The position numbers and the translations under genes are program-made. Of a stretch of 64,000 nt of DNA, positions 12,870-24,051 are shown in pieces. The notes below the pieces were generated by a model. The model made no database searches. It had not been told where the DNA came from and saw only the letters and a list, made by a program, of their open reading frames with translations. The DNA comes from Eulemur rufifrons. Taxonomy: Eukaryota; Chordata; Mammalia; Primates; Lemuridae. The stretch is from positions 46,350,001 to 46,414,000 of the forward strand of contig NC_090986.1 of NCBI RefSeq assembly GCF_041146395.1, read 5' to 3'. Position 1 is the stretch's first letter. Every line of letters begins with the position of its first letter.

Positions 12870-13485
12870 GCCCGCTGCTTTCTCATATGCTTCCTTCAAT
12901 GCATTATACAAAAAGCAAAAAGATCTTCCTAAAACGTAAATTGCATCATGTTATCTACTTGCTTAAACTTATTTTACTTGGAAAAGAACTGGCATTTCTT
13001 ACTATTACCTGTAAGGCCCAATATTTTCTGGACAGAGCAGAACACTCCAGCTTGATCTCTAAGGACAATGCTCCAGACACACTGGCTATTTTCAGATTCA
13101 ATATTATTTCAAGCTCCCTGCAATATAAGGGTCTTTGTACAACATTTTTCTTCTGCGTGAAACTCTTTCCCTGCTGCATTCATCCTTCTATTCCATCAGG
13201 TTTCAGAATTTGTGTGAGTTCTGAGAGATCTCTTCTAAACATGTACCCAGAGTTAGTTGGCTTCTGTTAATCTCCAGTCTAAATCACTGTAACTTCTTCT
13301 CTTCCTAACAGTACTTGTCATACTTTTTATTTTTTTTTATTATTTAGCTGACTAATTATATTTATTCCCTTCCTTTCATACTGTGAGCATCATACATAAA
13401 GGAGCTGTATTTGTCTTCATCCATTCAGCACCCAGAACAATGTTGGCAAAAAGTAGGTGAACAGTAGATATTTTTAATACATAAA
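12870..13485 (+). mobile_element. L2 LINE 3' region, sense
   Basis: The order of blocks matches the L2 3' UTR read forward: a CTTTGTACAAC block, then TGAAACTCTTTCCCTGC, then the pyrimidine-rich part near 13150-13320. After that come ACTGTGAGCATCATACATAA, and CACCCAGAACAATGTTGGCA near 13430. A 127-codon open frame on the plus strand here (12887-13270) is a chance reading through the repeat and should not be taken as a gene. Confidence 0.8.
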
Positions 13486-14780
13486 TCATTTTTATCAAAT
13501 GTCTGGATGATTAATTCTTCTACATCTTATACTTAATGTAAGATTGATATTTTATTAATGAAAAAAGTCACCTTGTTTTTCCAAAAGCCTTGGTGAATAT
13601 GAAAGCAATCTACTCATGTCCTTATGTCCTTTTCTTCTTGTGACTAATAGCATTCATTAGCAAGCTGTTTTTTAAGAATCGTGAACATATTTGAAGTGTA
13701 TAGAAGAATCAAATTTATATTATTAATATAATTACTCTTTAATAGCCCCTTGGTAAGATACCCTAGGTTGCTGTGGAGGGATAGATGAATTTGTGCAAAG
13801 CCAAGAGATCTCCTAAGAGTAGAAGAATAGACATCTTCTTTAAGTTCTGATCGTATTAGGACATTTGTGATTAAAAAAAAAAAGTTTATCCCAACTGAGA
13901 GACATTACGACTGCCTAATGGAAATGACCGTGAGGGAACAGGGGGTCTGGGCAGGTAATCCAGGCTCAGCACCAGGGCCAAGGGGAAATTAAAGACTGGC
14001 TCTGCCACAATATGTGGCTGGTCTGGGGGCTGCTGAGACAACCCCTCTGGCATGGAGGGACACTTTGGCATATGGTTGTGCATGGGAGTGGGGGCTAAAT
14101 AGCCACCATCTGTTTGGAGGAGATTGAAAGTAATCCAATAGGTATGGTATTATCTTCTATTGAAAGACTGTTCATGAGAAAACCTGATTATAGAAGGCAC
14201 CAATACAGTAGTGAGCAAGATTTTGTTGAATTGCAGAAGACTGGCTTTCCATAGAAATCATAACAAAAGCAACTACAGCCTAAATCTAGCCTGCTAGATT
14301 ACCCAGTGCAGACCAATTGAGCCCAGGAGTTCTGGGAAGTTAGGTGGGGGAAGATTTGAATTTGAATGGTCCTTGTAATTTGAATAATAATAAACAACAT
14401 GGATTTATTTGAATATCACTGGCAGACACTGTAGTGCCCTATGTGTTTCCCACTGGCCCTTACCATTTCCATGCACATAGGCCCTAGTTCCAACTGCCAG
14501 TTTTTCTGTTCTCTTGACTTAAGACTCTGACCACCGGAGTAGGCTCTGCTTAAGTACATCACAGTTTAGAAGTGTTGGGCAATAAAAAAAAACCCTGAGA
14601 AACAGCATTCAACCAATGGGAATTGTTAGACAACTAACCAAACTTCTGCACGGAGCAAGAGGAATAACTAAGGAATGCACATTCCACTGGTACACAAAAT
14701 TCCCAGGTGGGATTAAGTTCTAGTGCTCAGGCTCAGAGCTCGAAAACATGCCATTTATTGGCTTCCTTTTTTTCCCTGCC
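13486..14780. other. No gene recognised; contains a GC-richer patch
   Basis: Mostly unassigned. Bases about 13890-14110 are clearly richer in G and C than the surroundings (runs such as AGGGAACAGGGGGTCTGGGC). They have no open frame of weight and no CpG cluster. They may be part of an old endogenous retroviral element, but I could not match one. Confidence 0.5.
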
Positions 14781-15210
14781 TGTATTCCTTTGCTAATGCT
14801 GCTGTAAGAAACAAATAAACTGGATGACTTAAAACAACAGAAATTTTGCAATCACACTTGCTGAAAAAAAAAGAAATTTAGTAATTTATTCTTTCACAGT
14901 TTTGGAGGTCAGAAGTAGGAAAGCCCTAATATGATGGCTGTCAACAATCCTTAGCATTCCTTGTCTTACAGCTGCACTGTGTGGATCTCTACTTCCATCG
15001 TCTGATGGCCTTCTTTCCTGTGTCCCTCTCTGTGTCTCTGTACCTAAATATTCCTCTCCTTTATTTTCTAAAGACACAAGTTGTGGATTTAGGGCTCACC
15101 CTCACCCAGTATGACCTCATCTTGATTACATCTTCAAAGACCCTATTTCCAAAGAAGGTCATATTCCAGGTAGACATGGATTTTGGGGGGGCACTGTTGA
15201 ATCCAGTACA
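14781..15210 (-). mobile_element. MaLR LTR, MLT1 type, antisense
   Basis: It reads as the reverse complement of an MLT1 LTR. It begins with TGTATTCCTTTGCTAATGCT and contains the CTTAAAACAACAGAAATTT and CAGTTTTGGAGGTCAGAAG blocks. Later come the TCAAAGACCCTATTTCCAAA block and an end in GTACA. Flanks are CTGCC (14776-14780) and CTTCC (15211-15215), a possible 5-bp target duplication with one mismatch. Open frames on both strands here are repeat readings. Confidence 0.88.
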
Positions 15211-16784
15211 CTTCCTCAATTGTTTCCCCCACATCCAGTGTTTCTTAAAATCAGCTCTCAAAGAAACAACTTGCACGTAAATTCTTGTTTTAGTTTCCAC
15301 TCATTGGGGAACCCTAAATCCTTGCCTAACAACAGTGCAAGGTATGATAGGAGGTAGATGCCTGTCAAGATGAAACCTCCCACTTCCCTTCATTGCTTCC
15401 AGACTGATATAGAGGATCAACCATCATTACGGCATAATGAGAGAAGCACTGTCTTTGCTTTACGAGGAAAGAGATTATTCACGAATAGAGCAAGAGAACC
15501 CAGTTACTGGAAACAAACCAGAACCAAGAGATCATGTTCGGAATGGATTGTGATGGTTCGAGGTTGATGGGGGCTGAATATAAGGCTGAATAAGATAGAG
15601 TTCATTAGTAACTGGGTTTCATTGATATGATTTCATAATTAATATCTTGCCAAGAATACCTGGAGCTAGCTCTGATATGCTGGTGGGATGTGTTCTCCAA
15701 GTCCAATAAATTAAAACAAAATAAAACAAAATGAAACAAAAAGACAAAATCTGGTGATCAGTGTAAATAAAATAGAAATGCTGGAATTGCCTTGAGACCA
15801 AAAGGCTGAGAGGGCAGCAAACTAGAGCAGATTTATTAAATAAGATCAGAGAACCCAGCAGCTGACTGCAATCTCCAAGAGGGCTCTAAGGATAATCACT
15901 TCCCTAAAGCAATAAGGAATGCACTACTAAGGAGCCATCAGTATGATTGAGAAACCAGTAGTAGCCGTCCCCTACAGGCTGGGATTGAGGTAGAAAGGCT
16001 TCTAAGTAACTGGATTATATAATGTCATTCTGAAAGATAGGATTCTGAAAGAACAAAGGTCATATTTTAGCACTTAACCATCAGAGATAAAGTGGGCAAA
16101 ATTATAGTAATAGTAGCTAGGCTGAAATGACACTCCTTGACCTCCAGGGATCTGTAGATGGCTAATCTACTATGGTTCTTAAGGGAAAGGTAAATGGACA
16201 GCCATTGAGTGTGTTTCTTGAATCCTATAACGCAGAAAGTTAAAGAACAGGGGAGCAGAAAATGAATGTCAGCTACCATAGTGGAAAATCACAATCCATG
16301 GTTCAATTTCCAGGCCAGAGCTATTCCTCAGATGCAGGACATTTTGATCGAAGGGATGCCAGTGCCTTTAATACTATAACATATATAAATAATAGTAATT
16401 ATTCCAATCTATCTCAAAGAGACCTATGACCATTCGCCAGAGTAATTGTACACTGGAGAAAGCAGAATACTCAAATCTTTTGAGGATTGTTGAAAAGAGT
16501 TTGAGCTGGGATTAATTCTAGGGGTTGCTAGGTAGAGTGAGGTTTCAAATCCAAGATAATAACTGAAGTACTGCTACAAATCTATCACAGGATGCTTAAG
16601 GAGTCTTAGTACTTACGTACTACATCACCAGGAAAACTGCTAGCTAGATGGAGCATCCGAATGGATTCTTAAAGGCATCGCCAGTGACCTGGTTATGATA
16701 TCCTTGTAGTTGGGAAAATGTTTTTCAAGATGAAAAATATACTAGAGCCCAACAGCCAGTATGTTATAGGCTCACCAGAGTCTT
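15211..16784. other. Unassigned; possibly retroviral-internal remnant
   Basis: No gene. A part around 16370-16560 (GAGCTGGGATTAATTCTAGG and neighbours) faintly resembles the protease region of ERVL/MaLR-type internal sequence, but frames are broken and the match is from memory. The flanking LTR-like sequences would fit that idea, but I cannot show that they belong together. Confidence 0.35.
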
Positions 16785-17345
16785 AACCATTACATAGTAT
16801 CAGACAAATACACTGAAACAGCAGTTGCAGCAGCAGAGAAAGAGTTTAATAATCTCATAATCGGATGGCTACTGAGCGAGGATGTGAGAGGGAATCTCAA
16901 ACACACCTCCAGGAGGAGTCTTGGACTGGGATTTTTTAATGGAATTTTGGTGGGTAAAGGGCTGAGAAGCTGGGGATCGCTGATGAATTGAGAGGTGAGG
17001 GGTGAAGTCATGAGACAGGAAGATGAAGAAACAACATTCTTGAGCCAAGTTCATTCCTTGAAGGGGATCTTCAGACTGGCTGGTGTTAGGGGACAGATTA
17101 GAATGCAAGGTCTGGAAAATATCTCAAATAGAAAACTTGAGGTTTCTTAACATTAAAGATGTTATCTTACAGAAATGATTAAGGAGGGCAAGGGCCTTGT
17201 GACAGGGTCTATGTGACTTATTGGCAATAGGCAATTATAAGGAAAATGGCTAAAGGGCAGGCTGTAAGTAATTGTAAAGAAATGCATTAAAGGGCAAGTG
17301 ATTCAGTGCTTAGCTGTGTTTCAATTCAAAGTCTATATTTTATTT
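16785..17345 (-). mobile_element. Possible ERV LTR, antisense
   Basis: The GCAGTTGCAGCAGCAGAGAA block followed by a long purine-rich stretch is typical of the end of an ERV LTR seen on the reverse strand. Boundaries and target duplication could not be found, and family is unknown. The open frames on the minus strand at 16790-17108 are LTR readings. Confidence 0.35.
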
Positions 17346-18079
17346 AGAGGTTAATGTTTGCTTTTTCATCTAGACAGTTTCAAGTATATGCTGATATAAC
17401 CCACTGTGTGTAATGTATGGATTTGAGATCCATGAGTTAGAAGTAAAAGAAACCTTTTCCTATCATTCTCAGGGAACCTCATGTGGAATTTCTGCATCTT
17501 CTCCCTGTAAATGTAAGCTCTGATTGATTGAAGGTCCTCGTCCCTGAAAGGCACTTTTCGTCCAGAGTACAAGATAAGCTAAAACCGTGGTGGCTCCCTG
17601 GTCACTTTGAACTCCTTATGCCAGGAAACTAAAAAGCAAAATAGTCACTAAACTAGTTGGAGAATTTGACCAAGCTACATAAAACACATAAGAAAACAGA
17701 GAAATAACATGAAAACAAAACAAAACAAACAAACAAAAACACAAAAGCAATGTCTGGAACTCATGGGATTGATGTTTCCATAACTAGTAACACTGTACCA
17801 TTGCAGGGTCTCCTAGGCTCAAATTCCACTATGCAAACAATCTAGACCAGCAAAGCTGCTGGTTGTGGATGAGGGGAATCTAAGAAGGGCATGATGGATA
17901 TTGCTGCTTTTCGACCATTACCCAGCACCCGATAGGAAACATTGCATATGGTGCATGTTCCAGTAACACTCTTATAATAAGTTTTTGTTTGTTTATTTTT
18001 TAAAGAAAGTTGACCAGCAACAACCTTTAAGAATTGTGAGAAGACAGAGTAAAATTAACTTGGTATATGTAAATGGTAC
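17346..18079. other. No gene recognised
   Basis: An A-rich run of CAAAA/CAAA units lies at about 17712-17745. The 17750-17960 part is less AT-rich and may belong to a decayed retroviral interior, but nothing firm can be said. Confidence 0.45.
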
Positions 18080-18346
18080 AAGTAGTATATTGTAGCAGAT
18101 GTTGTCATCCAGATTCCCTCAGCCTTTACTATTTTAAAGCAAAGTGGCCTGAGTTTTGCTGTCCTGTGTCTCTTTGCCAGAGAACTTTATCTAGCTGCTA
18201 GTGTCTGCTGAAGCTAGAAATTCAGGATAATTAGCAACCCTTCACTTCCCAACTCCTCTACAGGTATTTACTAGAATTAACTCCTAAATAAATTACTTGT
18301 ATTTGAATTATTCTCTTGAGGGAACCCTGACAATGACAACCTTCAA
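18080..18346 (+). mobile_element. Probable ERVL-class LTR 3' part, sense
   Basis: The stretch has a polyadenylation signal in CTAAATAAATTACTTGTATT at about 18283. It is followed by TTCTCTTGAGGGAACCCTGA and a terminus near ATGACA, the arrangement of the R/U5 end of several ERVL-class LTRs. The 5' limit is uncertain. Confidence 0.5.
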
Positions 18347-19671
18347 CTAGTGATGTAAGTCATACCGGTTGCATAGATATGTCTTGCTTGTCACTAGTTT
18401 TGCTTGTAAAATAATGAATATTGTGCCCTGTGTGATCTGTTGTACTGCACTTCGATTTTTAGATATGCACAACTGGTTTATTAAACCTAACAGTGAGTAT
18501 AAATCCTGTGAGTATAAATTGAGTAATTTTGCTCATGTTTGTTTTTTATTTATGACTTTTTAAATTTTTCCTCAACTCAAGAATATTGAATCTCTCTTCC
18601 ATAATGAATAGTAAATTCTTTAATGATGTGATTTCCTAGACACCCTATACACAATTTCTGTTATTTATTTCAGTGTAACCCTGTATTTAAACCTCCAGAT
18701 AAAATTCAATTCAAATGATATGTAATCTTTCTTCAACCAGCAGCTGCACAGTAGGTTCAGTCCTAGGGATTTGGAGAGGGGAGGAGATAGGATCTTTTCT
18801 TTCACTATTTCATCACTTTTCAATGGAGGACAGTATATTGGTGCTATGTCCTTTCTGCTATTTTTTTCTTCTCTCTCCATCGTCAGGGTATAGCTCTTTT
18901 GATGTTATAGGCTGAGAAGGAGGAAAAAAGTACATAGCAGGGCTCTTCCTAAAAACTGAGCACGTATAAGTAGTGAAATGCACTAGGTTTAAGTCTGATT
19001 TGGTCTGGCTCTCTTTGTCACTCATCGCTACCTCTGAAATAGTATTCTGCAAAGATGGGGTCAATTTTTAGCTTCATTAATCCTCTTTTGCTGCTGATAT
19101 TCTTAGAAAACCCTTTTTTAAAATTTTTTCTGCAGCCTCTAAAAGCGGAGGAAACTTGGGAGAGCACTTCTTTCTCACTCTTCTTTTCTTAGAAACATCG
19201 CTCTACTGTCCCTACTCGTCCTGTGGTTTTAAGATTCTCTAGCAAACCTTTGCCTTCAGAAATATTCAGAAATGTGAGCCCAGGTTTCTCTACCTACATA
19301 TGCCACCAAACGTCAGTAGATAATGACAAAATTATAGTGAGTTTTCCTTCTTCACATCCTATTTACAGTACAATAACAAGACCATATTGTCATACTTTAA
19401 AAAATACTATAACTAGAAAATGAGATATATTTTCATTTATTGTAAGTGCTGTGAAAATGTTAAGCCTATTCTCTGACCTTATCTCCCACCCTTTATTTAC
19501 TACGTACAGAGAATTAGGGTCAGTTATTTGCAATACTGAGAGCTCGCTCTCCTTTATGTTTTCTCTAGCCTTTTTATTATTTTAAATTTTTCATTAAAAG
19601 TTTCAGGGAAGTTCTGGAGTTATAGTAAGGATAGCAGAGCCAGTTTGGCTAATCTCCTAACTGGCTGGTTT
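18347..19671. other. No gene recognised
   Basis: Ordinary AT-rich sequence with several short open frames on both strands. None has homology I recognise or a supporting start context. No repeat consensus was identified. Confidence 0.5.
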
Positions 19672-20250
19672 TCTATTGCTGTGTAACAGCCCACCCCAAA
19701 ACGTATTGACTTACCACAAGAAGAATCCTTTCTTTTCCTCACACATCTGCATTTTTAAAATTTTTAGTTATTATAGGTACATTATAGTTGTATGTATTTG
19801 TAGCATACATGTGATGTTTTGATACAGGTGTACAATGGGAATTAAAGAGATCAGGGTGATTAGGGTAACCATCACCTCAGGCATTTATCATTTCTTTGCA
19901 TTAGGAACATTCAAACAGGGCTTTACGTGGCATCAGCTAGAGCAGCTGGACTGGGGCTGGAGGATACAGTCCCAAAGGTAGCTTGATCAACATGGCTATA
20001 AAGTTGGTGCTGGTCCCCAGCTGCGTGCTGAGCCAGAACATTGGTGACAGTTCCGTGGCACACAGTCCTTCCCACAGGGCTGCTTGGCTTCTTCACAACG
20101 GCAGTTTGGGCAAAGAAACTGATATATCACTTCCATCGTGTTCCATTAGTCGAAATAGTCAGGAATGCCTGGGATGTTCAAGAAAAAGAGACAGAACCAC
20201 CTCTTTATGGAGGGAATGGCAGAGAATTTTGATATTACCACAAACCCTGA
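19672..20250 (-). mobile_element. MaLR LTR, MLT1 type, antisense, interrupted
   Basis: The left piece (19672-19751) has TTCTATTGCTGTGTAACAGC and CCACCCCAAAACG. The right piece (19916-20250) has GAGCAGCTGGACTGGGGCTG and TGGTGCTGG. Together they follow the reverse complement of an MLT1 LTR, split by an L1 fragment. The two overlapping open frames at 19983-20255 are readings through this LTR. Confidence 0.75.
19752..19915 (-). mobile_element. L1 3' UTR fragment (L1MA/L1PB type), antisense
   Basis: The blocks TACATGTGATGTTTTGATAC and AACCATCACCTCAGGCATTT are the reverse complement of the 3' UTR of primate-to-mammal L1s. The T-rich start at 19752 is the remains of its A tail. The fragment sits inside the MLT1 LTR and so is younger than it. 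I found no clear target duplication. Confidence 0.75.
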
Positions 20251-20518
20251 GGTAAATGCCCGGTTATTTGTGCTCTCTTTAAAATGGAGGGTGATACTAT
20301 AATTCCCCTTCCGTCCTCAGTAGTGGGACATATCAGAAGCCCGAACCAACATTTTGTTTACCACGATATACATTTATTTGCCTTTATGGACAGGTCACAG
20401 AGCCATTTCATTAGCTGTGGTGAGACTACATTGGAATTCATTTGTATGTTTTCACCCCCTGCATATCCTTTGGGCTCACATTAGATTTATTGTTTTATGA
20501 AGTAAATAATTTTCAGAG
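20251..20518. other. No gene recognised
   Basis: Short unassigned stretch between the LTR and the poly(T) tract. A 66-codon open frame (20284-20484) has no recognisable homology. Confidence 0.45.
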
Positions 20519-20550
20519 TTTTTTTTTTTTTTTTTTTTTTTAACCTACAG
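20519..20550 (+). promoter_or_regulatory. Splice-acceptor-like site: long poly(T) plus CTACAG
   Basis: A run of 23 Ts (20519-20541) leads into AACCTACAG and ends at G20550. As a polypyrimidine tract with a CAG acceptor this is close to ideal on the plus strand. It may be fortuitous, because the T run could equally be the A tail of a retrocopy on the minus strand. Confidence 0.4.
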
Positions 20551-20800
20551 GAAAAACGAAAGAGTAGAAAAGGAAATACAGGTAAGCTAAGTTCTCAGCA
20601 TCCTTCTTTAACAAAGCAGAGTAGTGTTTCATGAAGCAGAGACCAGCTCGATCCGGCCTATCAGTTTGGGCTTCCCCATGCCATGCTCTTTTCCCTTGCT
20701 TCTTCCTGTCATACTGTGTTTTCAGATCACTGCTAACCTGTTCCACCTTTCTGATACGTTCTTTTGTCACTAGTAAAGCGTCAATCTGATATTGAATAGA
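20544..20800 (-). pseudogene. Possible unidentified retrocopy with A tail on minus strand
   Basis: On the minus strand an open frame begins after a stop near 20815 and runs to about 20540, close to the poly(T) tract that would be its A tail. The first part reads as a charged, helix-like peptide (ERIRKVEQVSSDLK and following, about 20700-20770) and looks more protein-like than its surroundings. The later part is rich in Y, F and L and may be untranslated sequence. I do not recognise the parent gene and see no clear target duplication. It could also be chance. Confidence 0.3.
20551..20581 (+). other. 31-base exon-like segment between strong splice signals
   Basis: Immediately after the acceptor-like AG at 20549-20550 comes a purine-rich 31-base segment, then GTAAGC from 20582. 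The junction ACAG/GTAAGC is a near-consensus donor. Two of the three frames are open and the third has TAG. The length is not a multiple of three. The purine-rich content resembles exonic splicing enhancers. There is no neighbouring exon to support real use, so this is a cryptic exon candidate only. Confidence 0.35.
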
Positions 20801-20815
20801 AGTATGACAGAGGGA

Positions 20816-21934
20816 CCCTCAGATTTTACTGGTAAGTAAATCATCTAAAATAAAACTTTTCTTGCCTGTGTGCTTAAATATCTGTTGAGTCCTATGGTTT
20901 TCTCTCAACAAACTTGTCTTCTCCCGTGAGAGAACAATAGCCTCATGGAGGCAAGTTTCTATGTCTGAATAAAAACAAGATTAGCTGAAGGGGAAATTAT
21001 CTTTGTGCTGCAATGAATTCCTCTCTGTGGTTTTCTTTTGAACTAGATTACCCATATTCCTTAAGAATACAAAATCAGGCAGCTGAATTTTATATCATTT
21101 TGATGAAATGAATAAATTCAGTGGGGACTACCACTGGTTCTGAGGGTGCCTAAGAGAGGAGAGTTTGTGCTTATGTTGACGAGTTATCAGATAAGAACAA
21201 AAGACAATATAAGCTCCAAACAGGCAAGCAGATTTCATGTTTGCCTCAGGCAAACCAAATGTTCACTGTTGATTTACTGTTGAATTGTGAGAGCAAAGGG
21301 CTATAAAAGCAAAAATAATCTTTGTTCTTTTTTTCCCATTGTGGTTCCTTGATATCCTAATGTAATATGATTTGCTGTGGATGATGTGAAGAATTGGTTC
21401 GACTTATGGATCTGGAAACTTTCAGCCATTTTAACATGGTGGACATGAAGCGTTAAAAATCAAACCATTTCTGTGAGAAAGGTGAACGATATTGTTACAA
21501 ATAAGGAGAAGGGGATTGAGTTTCGATGATCTGCTCTACCTAGCATCATTGTGAAAGCTGTGAAATTGAGGTAAAGCAATAGCACCACACAATGTTCTTC
21601 TGGTGTCCTGGAAGTCCTTTAGAAGTGGCCCAGGTTTATAAAACAGTAGCTATAGTGACCAGAAAAGTCAACAGTATTCAAATACTATCTCCTGTGACAA
21701 CAAGAACCTTTGTTGTTGGAAAATATCTTGCCTAAAATGAAGTGTCATTTCTCTCCTGGATGGCATATACCAATCAGTTAACATAGATTGTGACAAATCA
21801 AAATTTTCAAGGAGTACTTTTTTCCTCCACAATAAGAATAATAGCTTTTTCTTTCCTAACTTTCTTCATTTTAAAAAATGGGGAGAAAAATTCATGACAC
21901 GTTTATACTTTCCTAGAATTCTTACTAACCTGAT
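20816..21934. other. No gene recognised
   Basis: Unassigned, moderately AT-rich sequence without a repeat I can name. It is one of the longer stretches with no recognised repeat and could hold a conserved non-coding element, which sequence alone does not show. Confidence 0.45.
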
Positions 21935-22095
21935 ATCATTTATCCTGTCAATAATACCATGAGTCAGATGAGAAACTGGAAACTCAGAGAAGATTTATAC
22001 AACTTAGCAGGGCTAAGGAAGGGCCAGATAAGAATTCAGACTTATAATTTAATTACCTCAATATCTGATCAGTCTTTTACACATTATAGCTCCTC
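21935..22095 (-). mobile_element. MIR SINE, antisense
   Basis: GATGAGAAACTGGAAACTCA, then GAGAAGATTTATACAACTTA, then CAGATAAGAATTCAGACTTA follow the reverse complement of the MIR core and 5' part. It is strongly diverged. Confidence 0.65.
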
Positions 22096-22210
22096 CTGTT
22101 TGTTCTAGAAGTCAGGATTTTTAACTTTTCTCTAAATAGGAAAAAGTGTTTTAGAATATATCCCTGTCATTAGATAAGAAAGTAAAAACCCTTAATAATT
22201 TTGGCATATG

Positions 22211-22576
22211 GTAACTATTCAGTCCAGAGCACAGAGAGAGAGACACACACACGAAGCCTCGTGTGTAGCAAAATGCTGCTTATTTTGAGCTTCTGGGTGC
22301 AGATGGGTGGAGGCCAAAAAAGGCCTTGACGAAAGAAAAGGGGAGAGCCTTGAGTTTTATAGAGGGATTTTCTAGGAGGAGTAAATAAATTCTTTTCAAA
22401 CAACCAGGAAGGAGAAGAAAAGTAAGTTCCCCTCTTGTATTCCATTTCTTTATCTCCCTAGGCATCTGGCAAAGGCTATGTGCCTAATACACACCCAGGA
22501 AGTGGAGGAGGGTGGGTTCTATAGAAGGTTTGGATGGAAGTTTGGGGAGGGTGAATTCTTTAAACCTAACAGTAAC
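22211..22576. repeat. 5-bp target duplication around a solo LTR
   Basis: GTAAC at 22211-22215 and again at 22572-22576 bracket the LTR-like segment exactly where an integration duplication is expected. Confidence 0.55.
22216..22571 (-). mobile_element. Solo ERV LTR, antisense
   Basis: The 356-bp segment is bounded by GTAAC repeats and ends with CTAACA. It starts TATTCAG, perhaps from TG by mutation. TTGAGCTTCTGGGTGCAGAT, then a purine-rich interior with CAAACAACCAGGAAGGAGAA, look like an ERV1-style LTR read on the reverse strand. AC and GA microsatellite bits lie at its left end. No internal retroviral sequence adjoins, so it fits a solo LTR left by recombination. Two overlapping minus-strand open frames (22215-22465) are LTR readings. 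Confidence 0.55.
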
Positions 22577-22695
22577 AATTTCATACCTAAATTTGAATTG
22601 ATGAATCAAATAAGTCTCAGCCTTTAAATTGTATTAGCATTAACATAAGTAAACAAGGAATTCTCTAGAATTGTCATGTATCCAGCTTCACATAG

Positions 22696-23157
22696 TGTGT
22701 TAGTTTTCAGGTACTGCTGTGAAAGTGTCACAAAAGTGGTGGCTTCAAAGAACAGAAATTTATTGGCTCACAGTTCTGGAGGCTAGAAGTCTGAAATAAA
22801 GGGGTCAGCAGGGTTGGTTCTTTCTTAGAGCTCTGAGGAGGAATCTGCCACTGGCCTCTCTTCTAGCTTCTGGTGAGCCTGTAATCCTTAGCATTCCTTG
22901 GCCTGTAGATGCATCACTCAGATTTCTGCCTCGGTCTTCATATGACATTCTCCTTCTGTGCCTCTTCTCTTCTCTCCTGTAAAGACACCAGTCGTATTGG
23001 ATTAAGGCCTACCCTACTGGATATGACCTCCTTTTAATTTGCATCATAATTATATCTACAAATACCTTATTTCCAAATAAAGTCACATTCACAGGTATCA
23101 CGGGTTAGGACTTCAACATATCTTTGCAGGGGTGGGTATGTAATTTAACGTATAACA
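22696..23157 (-). mobile_element. MaLR LTR, MLT1 type, antisense, nearly full length
   Basis: It begins TGTGTTAGTTTTCAGGTACT and carries CACAGTTCTGGAGGCTAGAA, CAGCAGGGTTGGTTC and AGGACTTCAACATATC in the order of a reversed MLT1 LTR, ending GTATAACA. It is about 460 bp and is the best preserved MaLR LTR in the window. Flanks CATAG and TGTAG match at only 3 of 5 bases. Confidence 0.9.
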
Positions 23158-23929
23158 TGTAGAAAGCATACAGCAGTGATCAGTTAAATAACATGCAAGC
23201 GGACAACTATAAAGCCTGAAGGAACTGGGTAGATACAGGAATATTTGTATTTGTGTGTGTATGTATGTATGTGTGTTTGTGTATGTGTTATTGTGTTCAA
23301 ACTAATACACTGCTTTTAGACTAGTTTCTCTTTTTAAAGGCATATAAAACTGTTGGAAGTTAGGAATTTGAACAGCCTATTTCAATGATTCTGTATTCAT
23401 TTCCTTCCTCTTTCTGCCTACAGATAACTTACCAATTTTAAGATTTCGTAGCTGGAGATTTATCTGCAAGGAGTCTTTTTGAATCTTGCCTTCAGACCTT
23501 GTAAATTTTTTTCTCCAAGAAATTTCTTGAAATTTCCCATGTTTTAATTTTTTTTAAATCTGTTTTGAGACTTATAGATTTATTATCTGTTTTCACACGA
23601 ATAGTAATTGATCAATAATTTCTTGGAAAATTTTTATCATGAATAGTTATGATATTTTGAAACTATATTTTAATTTTCTAGCATTTAAATTAGTGTTTAG
23701 ATCTTTTTTACATGTTTTTCCCAAATAGCTAAAATTATACTTAAGTAATTATGAGTATTCAGTTAATATAGGGTATAGAATATATAATATGAATCTGAAA
23801 GCAGCTTCATGGGATGTCCAAACTCTATTTCATAGTTATGTCACCGAAAGCTAACTTCCCAAGGTCAAGAAGTTACTCATCTAGAAAGCTAGAATAAAAA
23901 TATTTCAGACCACATTAATTTAATTTGTT
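23158..23929. other. No gene recognised; TG/TATG microsatellite at 23249-23290
   Basis: An imperfect run of TGTG and TATG units covers about 23249-23290. The remainder is unassigned AT-rich DNA. Confidence 0.6.
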
Positions 23930-24051
23930 TTAAAAAGTGAAACACTTTTCTATATTGCCCAGGCTGGTCTTAAACTCCTGACTTCAAGCAATCCTCCTGC
24001 CTCAGCCTCCCAAAGTGCTGGGATTATAGGAGCGAGCCACTGCGCTTGACC
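23930..24051 (-). mobile_element. Alu left-arm monomer (FLAM-like), antisense
   Basis: CCCAAAGTGCTGGGATTATA and the bases before it are the reverse complement of the Alu left arm, ending near CGCTTGACC. There is no right arm, so it is either a free left Alu monomer or a truncated early Alu. About 15-20 percent divergence is apparent by eye. Confidence 0.85.

Noticed and set aside
12887..13270. 127-codon open frame on the plus strand
   Set aside because: It runs through an L2 3' region and has no recognised domain, so it is a chance reading.
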